From Taudactylus pleione (Eukaryota; Chordata; Amphibia; Anura; Myobatrachidae), in assembly GCA_031769625.1 (NCBI GenBank), contig JAUIMM010000570.1:1238501-1302500 (forward strand): 64,000 bases of DNA. Reading direction: 5' to 3'. Below are positions 1 through 11,504 of the stretch, in pieces. Position 1 is the stretch's first letter. Every line of letters begins with the position of its first letter. The translations under genes were made by a program, and so were the position numbers. Below the pieces are notes generated by a model. It saw nothing but the letters and a program-made list of their open reading frames with translations. It was not told the DNA's origin and did no database searches.

Positions 1-119
1 TCTCCTATTTGAAATTTGGACTGTGCTGCAGCCCCAATTCTGGAGCCGCTACTGATAGGGACTGCTCCAGAGAAGGACACAGTTCGTACAGGATGCGTTC
101 AACATCTCGGTTGTCGGGA

Positions 120-410
120 TGCAGCCGCTTACATTACCGGCGCCGGAATACCGAGTTAGGCACTAGGAAGAGGGTTAGGCACTAAGGGGGGAGGGTTAGG
201 TTTAGAGTGCAGGGAAGGGGAGGTTAGGTTCAGGCACTAGGGGGAGGTTAGGGTTAGGCACCAAAGAGGGAGGGTTAGGGTAGGGAGAGGGGGAGGGTTA
301 GCATACCGACCAACAAGTGTCGTATGTTAACCCTGTCAGGATTCTAGCATCGGGATTCTGACCGCCAGGATCCCGACTGTTGGGTTTTCATACGTTTCCG
401 TTAGTACAGC
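120..410. repeat. Dispersed element with GGGTTAGGC-like minisatellite, copy 1
   Basis: The core (about 155-305) is a degenerate array of GGGTTAGG and GTTAGGCACT motifs separated by G-rich spacers. It is flanked by sequence rich in CCGGCGCCGGAAT and ATCCCGAC motifs. The same arrangement recurs near 11.5, 21.6 and 50.6 kb, so this is one copy of a dispersed repeat and not a chromosome end. Exact termini are not defined. Confidence 0.6.
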
Positions 411-771
411 AGCTGCCCCTTTGGGCGCAGAATGATGCATTTCGCAGTGATTTGTGGCTTTGAACTTTGGGGGGCGGAGCCGCAATAACACAATTGCACC
501 ACCGGATGCCAGAGGGGACTTCATAAAAGTTGGCCATTATGGCTTAAGATGAGGCATCCTGTATTATATTACTCTCTTGTCTATTTCCCCTGTAATGTAA
601 TGCTATCGTTCAGCGCTTTAATACTCACAAAAACCATGGATCAGGTACTGTTCAGTCTACTGCTTTATTGCAAAAAACAAACACCTGGTTGTTTGCACAG
701 CCGCAATGAAAGGTCACTCACGGAAAATAGAAATGAATGGAGAAGCGCTGATTGGCTGAGAGCATAGGAAG
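411..771. other. Unassigned sequence
   Basis: No gene, repeat terminus or structured element was recognised here. Confidence 0.4.
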
Positions 772-1100
772 GTGGGGTTGGGGACAATTGTTTTGGGTGG
801 GTCCCAACGTTCCAAAGGATTCCAGCCTGGGCTGACCAGTTTGGGGCTGGGTAACGCTGTGTGTCTCCCTGCTATAGCGCTGGCTGGTTCAGCCTGGTGC
901 TGGTTATTGAAAAAGAGGGGGGACCTTACTCTGTTTCCTCCCCCCATTTTCCAATACCAGACCAAGCTCAGAGGCACTGGGCAATTTGTGGATTTAGTGG
1001 GGGACCCCAAGCATTTTTGTTTTTACTTTGTAACTATTTCTATCTTTTTACACAGAACGAAGCCTGCACGGGTCATAGTGACCGGTGTAATGCTTGTCTA
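772..1100. repeat. Dispersed repeat related to the arms of the 7670-10424 element
   Basis: This stretch matches the sequences around 8036-8300 (inverted) and 9866-10170, with shared phrases such as CTGGTTCAGCC...GTGCTGGTT, TTTTCCA(A/G)TACCAG and GGGGACCCCAAGC. It has short open frames but they look non-coding. It is probably a partial copy of the same transposon family. Confidence 0.55.
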
Positions 1101-1740
1101 TTGTTTAGCTTCTATTCCACAATGGTTTCAATAGTAACTACTGTGGAATAGAACACGCCATGGCAGGTTGTCCTTTAGAAATCACCAAGGTTTGACAGGA
1201 GTTTCAGTTTAGACATCAAAACCAACCTTAAATGCTATGAATTAAATATAGAAACCGACGTCAACTGATGACGGCTTCTGGCGATTTGTACATGACACCA
1301 AAACCGCCGCTTAGTACATTTTGCCCTTGATCTACAAGTATAACTTAAATCTTCTCCATCACTTAATTCACTGAGCAGTGTTCAACAGGGGGTGTAATCT
1401 GTCAGTGGCATCTTGTATGGACACGATTACACTGTGTCATTTTGCAGCACCGTAACAGGGCTTTACAGCGGCCTGTGCTAAGAACGCCTCATAAGCACCT
1501 GACACCATGCCCAGGGGGGGCGGGGCTGTGCCAGCTACTGGTGAAAACTGCACTGCCCGGAGCATCCTCTGGGCTGTACAAGTACCTGGGGCTGCAGGGT
1601 GCATGCCTGGAGCATCCACTGGATGATCCTGTTGGCACTGCAGAAGCGATACTGACTGAAACATGGAAATAGCCACAGAATTGCCAATTGTATTGTATTA
1701 CAATTCATCTGATTACAATACCATGAAATACACAACTACT
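1101..1740. other. Unassigned sequence
   Basis: No recognised gene or element. A GC-rich patch at 1500-1640 has short open frames on both strands with no family resemblance that I can name. Confidence 0.4.
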
Positions 1741-1749
1741 TAAAATGAT

Positions 1750-1776
1750 TATATATATATATATATATATATATAA
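1750..1776. repeat. (TA)n microsatellite
   Basis: Simple alternating TA run that abuts the hairpin element to its right. Confidence 0.85.
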
Positions 1777-1879
1777 AAACAGTAGTTGCACTCCGAGTCT
1801 CAAAACGACAGGTAGATAAATATGTTTTAATATTTATCTACCTGCCGTTTTGAGACTCAGAGTGCAACTACTGTTTTTA
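1774..1879. mobile_element. Near-perfect 49-bp-arm hairpin, probable palindromic MITE
   Basis: The arms at about 1774-1822 and 1831-1879 are reverse complements with about two mismatches and a loop of roughly 8 bases. The outer ends read TAAAAACAGTAG and CTACTGTTTTTA. The element lies in TA-rich DNA, which would fit a TA-targeting transposon, but no superfamily can be fixed from the ends. Confidence 0.65.
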
Positions 1880-1956
1880 GCTACCTTATCCGTTCAACTA
1901 AGGAGGCACCCGAGCACATTGTATTTGGTACATGGGAGTGCCGGACTACCGCACTG

Positions 1957-1968
1957 TATATATATATA

Positions 1969-2005
<37 letters not shown>
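1957..2005. repeat. (TA)n microsatellite
   Basis: Interrupted TA run with a short TGTG insert. Confidence 0.85.
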
Positions 2006-2008
<3 letters not shown>

Positions 2009-2894
2009 AAGTTCACTTTATACTATAATAAGCAAAACAAGTATTTTACTTAGTGTGTATTGGAAATTCTAAACTATCTGGTCACATAGCTACAAAGTAC
2101 CACCAGTAATTGAGGGGTTAAAAAATATATGCTGAGCTTGAGCTTAGCATCAGCAGTAAACTCTTCTATAACAAATCCCGCGACCAAATTTACCTAGTAA
2201 ATTAGATATTTTCTGATAAAAGGGGAATAATGACAATATAAATGCTCTGTAAACCAGATCGCACTTCAGTTTACGCAGCCGCTTCGGGTTGAGTTGATAA
2301 CATCGTGAATTATGATTCAGTCGTCAATACAAATACCTCCAGTAAGTTGTACAGAGTATCTGCGCTTGTAATTAAAGGGTTGAATACTTTCATTTTCAGC
2401 TCTTCCTTTGTGCAACAGAAAGAATAGAGAAAAAACCATGTGCAGGAACGTGACTTGCTACCATCTGAATAATTACAACCTGAGTGATCACATTGTATCC
2501 CTTTGTATCTCCAGAATCGCAGTGACAGCGCCGCAGGGTTTTCCGAGGACAAGCGCCATTTTATAATGTCACAGATTGAAATAATTATCTGTAGAGTACC
2601 CTTCATAGCTCATAACATATCTTCTGTAGGAAAATCGCTTTTCAAATATTACCTGCATACAGTGTGTATTTATATATATATATATACTAGTATGCCCATA
2701 GCGAACATTTTGCTCATTTGAACCCAGAACATACGTAGGAAAATGCTTCGCTTGATAATGGCTAGATCATATGTTAATATGACGGAATCGGATAATAAAA
2801 GATGTGTGTGAAACATAACCGGCTAAGCCACGCCCTTTTATGGTTTTTGGGGATTTTTTTATTGTAACATTTCGCCAATTTGTAAGTGCGATTA
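2006..2894. other. Unassigned AT-rich sequence
   Basis: No recognised gene or element. It contains a short TA run near 2670-2688. Confidence 0.4.
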
Positions 2895-3485
2895 TATGTA
2901 TTTGGAAAGCAGAGAAAAGAGGCGTTGCTTTCGAGGCACAAACTTGATTGGCTGGGAGTTTGCGAGCCTGGAATCGTCGTGTTGATATATTTGGCCATGG
3001 ACTCTGAAGCAAAATGGACCATTTCCAGGAGGTATTGCAAGCTGAGCCCTTATAGATGCAAATGATAATGCACTTTTACTCCAGCTCACCGCCTCCCAGC
3101 CTCCCGCCAATCAGCAGTTGCCGGAAGCTCTTGTGGAAAGCAGAGGCGTTGCTTCGAGGTGCAAACTCTGTGCTGATTGGCTGGGAGTTGCGAGCCTGGA
3201 ATCGACGTGTTGGAGACAGTAGGTGAGGGAAGAGCGCCCCCTACAGCCTACAGAAGCAGCCTCACATGTTGTGCCGCCCGCGCTCATTATGTAATAGCTT
3301 CGTCACGCAGCCATGCGGTCAATCAGGAGCCGAACTGGGCAGAGCGTAAACAGTGTCCGCACATGGCTAGGGTGCCAGGTCCATGTGAGAGCACAGACCA
3401 CCAGTTGTACGTGAGAACAGCAGCCGGCGGCGATCACCCCTATCCCGCTCCCCCCGGGTCACTGTGCCGGCTCTGGGTTCTGGTA
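2895..3485. promoter_or_regulatory. GC-rich CCAAT-containing block with an internal imperfect duplication
   Basis: The block holds several CCAAT/ATTGG motifs (TTGATTGGCTGGG near 2943, CGCCAATCAG near 3106, TGATTGGCTGGG near 3174) and locally raised CpG compared with its AT-rich flanks. A segment of about 80 bp around 2905-2980 is repeated imperfectly at about 3138-3215. This could be an old promoter or CpG island, or simply part of a repeat. No downstream gene was recognised. Confidence 0.3.
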
Positions 3486-4096
3486 GTTGTCTTGACATTT
3501 TCAGGTTAGCTACACCAAAGCATTTATTATGGTTTTTGTCATCAAATTTGATACAGTTTTATTCCAAACTCTGTATAATTTCTTGCTGATTGAAATCCAA
3601 CGCAAAAGAATCACATTAATATCTTAATTAGTCTTAAGATATTCAAATTCAAAGAGCGTTCCGGCAAAGGGACTAAGCAAATTATATATATAAGATATAA
3701 AATAGGATCTACAGGCTTAAAACAAATCATAATGGTTTAATAACAGTAATTTGTCAGATAAGACCATTATCATAACAGATGCCGTGTTCCCTATTTTACA
3801 TATCTGATAATCAAATGTTCTGTTTAAATCTGGCTGTGAGATAAAACCTTGCATCCAAGCTTTGCCACAAGACAGCAAATTGCTACTATGTTTCGTGTAG
3901 GAAACATTTTACTTGCTTTTTATTTTTTCGTTATTACATGATCCTTAGTCAGGGGTAGAGCCAGAAATTTAAAGGCCCCATAGCAACATTTTAAAGGGGC
4001 CCCTTCACTCTTCTAAAGAGCTACCCCTCTCCATAACAATTGTTAAGTGTATGCACCATAGTAAATTAATGCCCTAGTTCACATTATACACACAGT
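3486..4096. other. Unassigned AT-rich sequence
   Basis: No gene found. The segment 3950-4080 has GGGGCCCC-like repeat phrases that resume near 4750-4810, on the other side of the MITE inserted at 4097. Confidence 0.4.
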
Positions 4097-4593
4097 GGGC
4101 CTGATTCAGAGCCAGGGCGTTTTTTTTTTTTTTTGCTGCGGCCTCCTGGCTGCTCGCTAAGCTGTGGGTGACAACCCACAGCTTTTGCAAGCGGCCAAGT
4201 GATGGTCGCGATGGTCGCGACCATCGGGGCTTGCAACGAGACCCTTTTCTAGGGTCTTGTCCGTTGCAAGCCCCAGAGAGCTTCCTGCTCTAACAGAGCA
4301 GGAAGCTCTCCACTGACATCACTGGTGATGTCAGTGGTGCCTCCAACAAACGGCAGGCGTTCCTTCGGGAACGCCTCCGTTTGTGTAGCCACCCCCCTCC
4401 CTGCCTACAAAACGGGGCAAGCTGTCGATCAACATCGACAGCTGCCCCTTTTGTAGTGAGCCCCGGTGCGAGAGAAATTCCTTCTCGCTCCTGGGCTTGC
4501 CCATGCGCACGGCGTGTTCTGCGCGTGAGCAGTACCCCACCATCGACCCGCTTGCGGGTGCTATGTGGTCGCGAGCGGGTCTGAATCAGGCCC
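4097..4593. mobile_element. Harbinger-type MITE built as a chain of hairpins, copy A
   Basis: The termini are GGGCCTGATTCAGA and its inverted copy TCTGAATCAGGCCC, with target duplication AGT on each side (4094-4096 and 4594-4596). The interior is a head-to-tail series of short hairpins at about 4160-4186, 4201-4225, 4226-4274, 4275-4311, 4313-4336, 4347-4383, 4408-4454 and 4459-4498. No protein is encoded. The terminal repeats match those of the 7.5-kb Harbinger element at 12587, which is the likely source of transposase. Confidence 0.85.
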
Positions 4594-4884
4594 AGTGTCT
4601 GCTGTTCATATTATGTCACATTGTAGTGCCCAAGTCAACAATATGTCACATTGTACTGCCACTAGTACACATGCCACACAGTTCCCCCAGTTAACATTAC
4701 AGTGTTTGCTGGGCAATTATGGACACCTGTTAGACAGCTTTATGACCTATTCGCATCTGAGCCAGGCCCCAGAGGTGGGCCCCCTAAGCCTCCAGGCCCC
4801 AAAGCATTGTCACTCCTTGCACCCACTACAGCTGTGAAGAAATACAAAAGATACTGGGCCTGTGTGAATCTGTTAAATTAGAGG

Positions 4885-6047
4885 CAATAAAAATAGAATA
4901 AATGCAAATACATACATAAAAACGCTAGACAATAACAATGAGACTAAACCTCAAATTACCTAATAGTGTATTGATGGCTAATAATATTAACACATTATAA
5001 AATGATAGATATGTAACCCACAATGGTGTCCGATGGAGGTTTTGAATAGCAATGTCCCATATACAAATAGATGCTGATCACGAATTGATAATAATAAAAG
5101 AAATCCAGCACTTGATATAGGTAAACAATATATAGTCATATGGTTGGGACAGTCATGGCCCGCAAGTGTAATAAGAGGAGAACGGACAGTCGGACAAATC
5201 CGATAACACCTGCTCAGATGGTTAAATCCACTTGGAATTAGTGGATGGAGCCCCCATGCAGGGGATTTACTCACGGAGCGTCTCTGGCTCAATGCTCCAC
5301 ATGTAGCAGGTGAATTGGCAGGCTGGATCTCCCGCGAGTGCCTGCAGCAGTCTCGCTCTCTCACTCTCTCCGCCGGCAGAGAGGGAATGAGCGGCCTCCG
5401 CTCTGTAACAGACCATGCAAGTGGGAAGTCTCCGTATACTCCGCCGCGCCAGCAGCTGTGATGGTAATCAAGTAGACACGTGGAAGACAGCGTCCGGTCT
5501 CAGTAATTAGCTAGGAGGACTTGAGTTACAAAGTATCCAAATGGTCTCCTATAGTTACCAATATCAGATATCAAGATGCTGGGTATAGAGGTAGATCAAC
5601 GAGGTAGACGGCAACGCGTTTCGGCAATGGCCTTTATTGAGCTGGATAATTCCTCATCCTGTGGATCCGATTTAAATAGGAAGGTCATTTCTTTCATTGG
5701 TTAATCAAAATTAACTCTTTCAACCTGTATCCTTCTAATACATTCCACTTATTTGGTTTCTTATCTTTACAACCACATTAATATATATGACTATATATTG
5801 TTTACCTATATCAAGTGCTGGATTTCTTTTATTATCACGGGTATCAATTCGTGATCAGCATCTATTTGTATATGGGACATTGCTATTCAAAACCTCCATC
5901 GGATGCCATTGTGGTTTACATGTCTATCATCTTATAATGTGTCAATATTATTAGCCATCAATACGCTATTAGGTATTTTGAGGTTTAGTCTCATTGTTAT
6001 TGTCTAGCGTTTTTATGTATGTATTTGTATTTATTCTATTTTTATTA
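4885..6047. mobile_element. Large foldback element
   Basis: The arms at about 4885-5141 and 5784-6047 are inverted copies of each other (about 260 bp) around an unrelated loop of about 640 bp. The loop contains ACGCGTTTCGGC and CTCATCCTGTGGATCC phrases. There is no coding potential. The superfamily is unknown. Confidence 0.75.
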
Positions 6048-6337
6048 AATATATGTGATATCCATCATTGATAAAATTGATTGTTGTTTCTGACAGGGAC
6101 ACACCAGCGCAGTATTCATTCATTGTTATTTCCCACTACAGCTGCGCCCATATCCTTAGTTCTTTGTAAGGATATGCTCCTAAGGATCCGTAACTGGGTT
6201 TGCCTGTCCCTATATAGGTAAGTATATTTCTATTAGTGGTTTTAGGGACTTTTCGCAATGAATATGGAACTGGAAGGTAGGAACACAGAATGGGAATCCA
6301 TGGTTAGAACCGTGTAATATTCTACTGAGGATATATT

Positions 6338-6518
6338 GGCCCGTATTCAATTAGAAGCGAAAAGTCAGTTGCCGGACTTTTCGCCGTCATTGCTGGTTTC
6401 AGGTGCGAAAAAGTATCGCGCACGTACCCGCGTATCCCAGTATTCAATTCCAAAACGGTGAAAACGGCACCCGGAGAAACTGAAATCGTCGAAAAGTTCT
6501 GTCAGTTTTGGGGAAATG
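6338..6518. repeat. Fragment of the ATTCAATT-ended MITE family
   Basis: It begins with a GGCCCGTATTCAATTAGAAG-like end and continues with GCGAAAAGT and TTTTCGCC segments that resemble the neighbouring 6519-7627 element and the 34998-35455 copy. Confidence 0.5.
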
Positions 6519-7627
6519 GCACATTTTGGTGGCATGGCACATTACCTCTCACTAGCAATTTCTGCTTGCACCCTATGGGCCATATTCAATTAGAAGCGTA
6601 AAGTCCGTTTCGGCGATACTTTTTCGCCGATGACATCATTTTCGCTGTTTTCAACTTATACCTGTATTCAATTGTAGCGTCTTTTCGCCGGCGCGATAAC
6701 GCAATGCAATGTAATAGGCGAAAAAGTTTTGCCTTTGAATACCCAGTGCAGAAAAAAGTGCAGAATTGGAGTTTTGGGGTGCAATGTTGCGGGAGCCACC
6801 CTGCACCCTTTGGACACCCCCCCCCCTGGCACTAACTGCATAAAAAACACGCAAAAAGCCTGACACCTCCCTTTTGGGAGCCTGACACCTCCCAAAAGAT
6901 GCTCTGACATGGTGGATCACTATGGGTACCCCTGAATAGCCCTGCTTATGGTATTTGGGTTTTTTAAATGGTCTAAATAGGCGCTATTAAGTGTCTTTCA
7001 GGAAGTGGTGAAGAATAGCATTTTGCAACTTTTATTTGGGAAAATAATTATTTCCATCAAATTTGGGATACATGAAAATGGGTGCAAGCATATTTTAAAG
7101 TTGCTAAAGACAAGCACTAAAAACGCACCAAAAACGCACCTTCAGCAAGCACCTGCAATCCAAAAAACACCTCCCCAATACTTGCAGATTCCCCCCCAAA
7201 GGCTATTTCGCTAGTTTTTGAATTTGTACCCCACTTTGATTTTTTTTGCCCATTTTTTCAAAGTGCATTTTTAGGGTGTCCTTTGTGGGGTTTTTTTGCG
7301 TGTTTTTTATGAAAGTTAGTGTCAGGGGGGCGGGGTGTCCAAAGGGTGCAGGGTGGCTTCCGCAACATTGCACCCCATAACTCCAATTCTGCACTTTTTT
7401 CTGCACTGGGTATTCAAAGGCAAAACTTTTTCGCCTATTACATTGCATTGCGTTATTGCGCTGGCGAAAAGACGCTACAATTGAATACAGGGATAAGTTG
7501 AAAACGGCGAAAATGATGTCATCGGCGAAAAGTATCGCCGAAACGGACTTTACGCTTCTAATTGAATATGGCCCATAGGGTGCAAGCAGAAATTGCTAGT
7601 GAGAGGTAATGTGCCATGCCACCAGAA
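6519..7627. mobile_element. Long-inverted-repeat MITE of the ATTCAATT family
   Basis: Arms of about 340 bp (roughly 6519-6860 and 7290-7627) are near-identical reverse complements that enclose a loop of about 430 bp. An internal TIR-like boundary reads GGGCCATATTCAATTAGAAG at 6577, mirrored at about 7576. The short open frames on the two strands are mirror images of the same arm and are not genes. Confidence 0.8.
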
Positions 7628-8486
7628 CCCATGCCAGCAGCTACAGTGGGTAATTGAATAGTATCCTAAGGGGAATATTTACTAAAGTTCGATTTGAGTG
7701 GATTTGGTGTTTTTCTGCGATATACCTGTAATTTTGCTAATTGGAGATTTACTAATGGCCAAATCGCTGACAAATCGGAGGTAAAACACGACAACACCCC
7801 AATTCGGCACAATACACTATCAGACCAAACATGGTATCATTAACACTGACTCAAACACAAATCATGGATTTACTAAGAATTGTGTTGTCAAACACGATCA
7901 AAGTCACACCAAATTCACAGCACAATGCTCAAAATAGATAGACCTGCCTGTGAGCAGCGTGTATGACTGAAGCACTATGATCTGTGCAGGCTTTGGTGCT
8001 AAAATGTGTAATTCATGAGTTAATTAACGAAAAAAATTGCATGTCCCCCACCTCCGCCAAAAGCATACCCGCCTGGTACTGGAAATCAGGGGACAAACCA
8101 GCAAGGGATCCACCCTATTTTCTAGTAACCAGCACCGTACTGAACCAGCCAGGGGGGCTTACACTATAGCAAGGAGACACACAATGTGTTGTCCCCCTAT
8201 CATAATGTAAAAACATCCCCAAACTGGTCAACTAGAATCCTCGGGAAGTGGGGACCCCCCCAAAAATGGGTTCCCCCTCCTGAAGATCTACCAGGGTGCA
8301 GGGGAAATGGTGTAAGATATAGAATTAATATTGTTTTTTACAGTATAGGTCCCAGCATGCCTTCCCAGTCATGCTGCTGCATTGGTCTCGGAGAACCACA
8401 AGTGCCAGCATGCCTGGACATTAAGGATTAAAAAAATTTTGTGTGCGAGTCCTGTGGTTATTCATATAGGAGTATCTATCTGCACA

Positions 8487-8818
8487 TGCATACCTCCCAA
8501 CTTTTGTCCACGACGAGGAGGGATACTTTGTGCGCCGCAGGGGCGTGCACCTGAAAAGGGGGCAGAACTTCGCAGAAAGGGGTGGGGCTTCATAGAAAAA
8601 GGGCAGAGCCGCACGGCAACCCCCGTTATTGTCACTATAGGGGGCGTGCCCAGCACTCTCCGAGATTCTGGGCAGCCCCCAGTCTTTCCCTACACTGTTC
8701 ACCTTCTGCACACCCACTGCTCTGTATAGCAGAGCAGCGGTATGTGCTCTCCCCAACTCCCCCCCACCGCGGTGTGACAGCGGGACAGTCCCAGAAAAAC
8801 GGGACAGTTGGGAGGTAG
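8487..8818. mobile_element. MITE with CATACCTCCCAAC ends, copy 1
   Basis: It starts with GCATACCTCCCAACTTTT and ends with ACAGTTGGGAGGTAG. It shares a GC-rich body (GGGGGCGTGCCCAGCACTC, CAGCGGGACAGTCCCAG) with 20145-20520 and 32714-33108. There is no coding potential. Confidence 0.7.
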
Positions 8819-9335
8819 GCCCACACCACACACCCTGCACCCAGATATTGTTATACTTACCTGTCCGTAGTCTGCAGACTGCTGCTCTGAAGCTCCGGTC
8901 CGGCAGTGCAGAGCAGCAAAAAACACTGGGAAAATGGCGGCGGCTATTTTACCGGTGACTCGCGCATGCGCAGTACTGATTTCCCAGGCGCTGGCGACAG
9001 TCTCCCAGAGTTCCGCGCATGTGCAGTAGATTCTGGCACCAATACAGAATTTACTGCACCGTCAGAGGAGTGGGCTCGCAGTGAGTCTGCACACGCGCCC
9101 TCTCCTCTCTTAAAACACTCCTGGTTATTGTAATATTTTCTTTACAGTGGAACTATATGTGTCAGTGGACTCTTAATGCCTGGGCATGCTGGCACTTCTC
9201 CAAGTGCAAGCATGCCAGGGAAGGCTTGCTGGGACCTGTAGTTCCACTGTACAGAACAATATTAATTCTATATTTTACACCATTACCCCCTCACCCAACG
9301 CCTCCAGGGGTGCAGGGAAGATCCCTGGGCATTCA

Positions 9336-9864
9336 GGGCCAGATTCAGACCTGGTCGCTAAGAAGCGTTAGCACGCAGACTGACGATGTTTTGCAATGTG
9401 CGCACTCCGTGCGATCAGGAATTGTTAAGCTTGCTGCGCATAGACAGCCCAGCTGAATGTGTTACAGGACAAGCCATTTGTGGGTGGTGACAGGGGTTGG
9501 TCGATGAAAACGGGGGAGTGGTGGTGCAAACCAGGCGTGCCTGAGCGTCTTAATGGAGTTTCAGAGGCGTGCATCATACATTAGTACACGTCACTTGGCT
9601 GATTTTTACACTGAAGCGCTTGCGGTAGGGTATGGTCAACCACAAGCGCTGCGTATGCATCCGATGGTAGCGATGGCTGCATACACTTCCTGGAAATGAC
9701 GTGCGTAAGTGGGCATCTTAATACAGGCTAGTCAGCGTCTAAATACACACCACAATCGCACGCTAAGACATAGTGGGCATACTAATGCCTTGCTGTGCGA
9801 TCGTGGGATTTGCATAGGCTGGCTGCGTGCGAACGCATCTAGCGAAAGGGTCTGAAATGAGCCC
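9336..9864. mobile_element. Harbinger-type MITE, target duplication TCA
   Basis: The ends GGGCCAGATTCAGACC and GGTCTGAAATGAGCCC are inverted repeats. TCA flanks both sides (9333-9335 and 9865-9867). The interior has ACAGGGGTTGGTCGATG and AGGCGTGCCTGAGCG segments that correspond to the right subterminal region of the autonomous element at 12587-20084. Confidence 0.85.
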
Positions 9865-10424
9865 TCAGCCAAGGACAGGTAGATCCTCAGAAGGGGGGTC
9901 CCATTTTATTTTTGGAGTCCCCACTTCCCATGGATTTCCTGTTCTGAGCTGTCCAGTTTTGGAGCTGGTCTACATTATGGTAGGGGGGCCCCACGCTGTG
10001 TGACGCCCTGCTATTGTGTAACCATTCGACTGGTTCAGCCCAGTGCTGGTTGCTGGAAAATAGGGGGACCCCAAGCTAGTTTTTCCCCAGATTTTCCAGT
10101 ACCAGGCCAGGCTCAGAGACCCAGGGCTGGTTAAGCTTTGTTGGGGATGACCCCACACAAATTTGTTTTCAATTAACCCTTTAATTACATATTTTAACAC
10201 TAAAGCCTGCACCGAACATACTAATCTGTTCCGTGCTTTGAATCCACTGCCGACTGCTAGTGGATTAATGCTTTGATTTGTCTGCAGAGTGTATTTTAAA
10301 CGGACAGATTGACAGACCTCGCTCATGACAGAAATCGCCGAGTATCATCATCGAATGTAAATAGTCAAATAAGTCGATTAGTAAAATTGGGTTTTTGATC
10401 GTAAAACATTAGTAAATTTACCCC

Positions 10425-10548
10425 TAAGGGGCATGTTCAATTAGGTGCGAGTTTACCAAATATCTGGCACCTGGAGGCGCAACATTTTTGTTATTCAATA
10501 AGCTGCGAGTTTTTCATATGATTTTTTTTTAGCAAAATCACGCACTCA
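10425..10548. repeat. Fragment of the TTCAATTAGG-ended family
   Basis: A short piece with GGGGCATGTTCAATTAGGTG and GCGAGTTT phrases reminiscent of the 6.3-7.6 kb and 35-kb elements, cut off by the MITE that starts at 10549. Confidence 0.4.
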
Positions 10549-11041
10549 GGGCCTGATCCACTACGGAACGCTATTGCGTTTGCAGCTGCGTTTACACATT
10601 GAGGTTTGCTGCAAAAATATGCTAATGTATGCAATCGCAAAAGCTAATGCACAGCCAGTATAGAGAGGTCCGTTATACCTCGCAGTCCTGCGTATACATC
10701 GGGAACATCGAGTAACATCGGCTACTCCAGCAGAATTACAGCAGCCCTGACCTTACTCAGAAGCTGCTTATGCTGTCGCTAATTTATACACACCCATGTA
10801 CGGCGTTCAAACGGACCGACATGCCTGCGTTTCTCCGACCACTCCCACGTCACCTTCCCCAAGCGCTGACCTCCCGTCACTCACTCTGTGATGGATTTCT
10901 TTCTTTCTGCGTGAGCGATCGCAGTGCGATCGCAATGCTAACTCACGCACGTGCACTATAGCGCATATGCATGCACAGTACGCACCATCGACCGATCTGC
11001 GTATACACTGTTGCAGTTGCGATCCGTGATGAATCAGGTCC
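10549..11041. mobile_element. Harbinger-type MITE, target duplication TCA
   Basis: The ends GGGCCTGATCCACTA and TGAATCAGGTCC are diverged inverted repeats of the same family, flanked by TCA (10546-10548 and 11042-11044). The interior ACATGCCTGCGTTTCTCC and CCACTCCCACGTCACC resembles the right end of the 12587-20084 element. Confidence 0.8.
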
Positions 11042-11044
11042 TCA

Positions 11045-11496
11045 GTTAGATATGCCCCTATGCTTTCTATCTTCAGTACTTTTTCCCTGCATTGAGCAAT
11101 CGGTGGCACATGTGCAAACTAGTAGGATTAAGAGACGCCCACGATATCACCGCACTGACAGTAACCAGGAGCCAACACAGGAGAAGAAGACAGGAGAACA
11201 ACAACAACTGGGGGGCGGGGTTATCAGAGAAGAAATTGGGTGCCGAATAAAACTGGGGGGCATCAGAATGCCCGGATATGGCACTGTTGAAGATGTACGT
11301 ATATATGTGGCCACTGGGTTGAAGAAGGAAGCAGCTTGTTGCTCTGATCACCATCATTATTCTTATAGAGTAACGACTGCATGGGGTAAAATGTTGCTAA
11401 TGTCACAATTATTGATTTTGAGTCATACTGTTGTAACCTGTTCTTTATTGTATGTATGTGATATATGCTTGGAAATTCCTGTGTGGCAAGCTGTAT
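11045..11496. other. Unassigned sequence
   Basis: An open frame runs through this stretch on the plus strand (to 11513), but it starts inside the preceding MITE and shows no recognisable domain, so no gene is called. Confidence 0.4.
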
Positions 11497-11504
11497 ACAG
11501 GGGA

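Larger units (their letters stand above)
7670..10424. mobile_element. Composite DNA element with TAA target duplication, carrying nested insertions
   Basis: The left end GGGGAATATTTACTAA and right end TTAGTAAATTTACCCC are imperfect inverted repeats flanked by TAA (7667-7669 and 10425-10427), the 3-bp TWA duplication usual for PIF/Harbinger. Subterminal segments near 8036-8300 and 9866-10170 are also inverted copies of each other. The interior has been enlarged by at least two later insertions (8487-8818 and 9336-9864). No transposase gene is visible. Confidence 0.65.
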
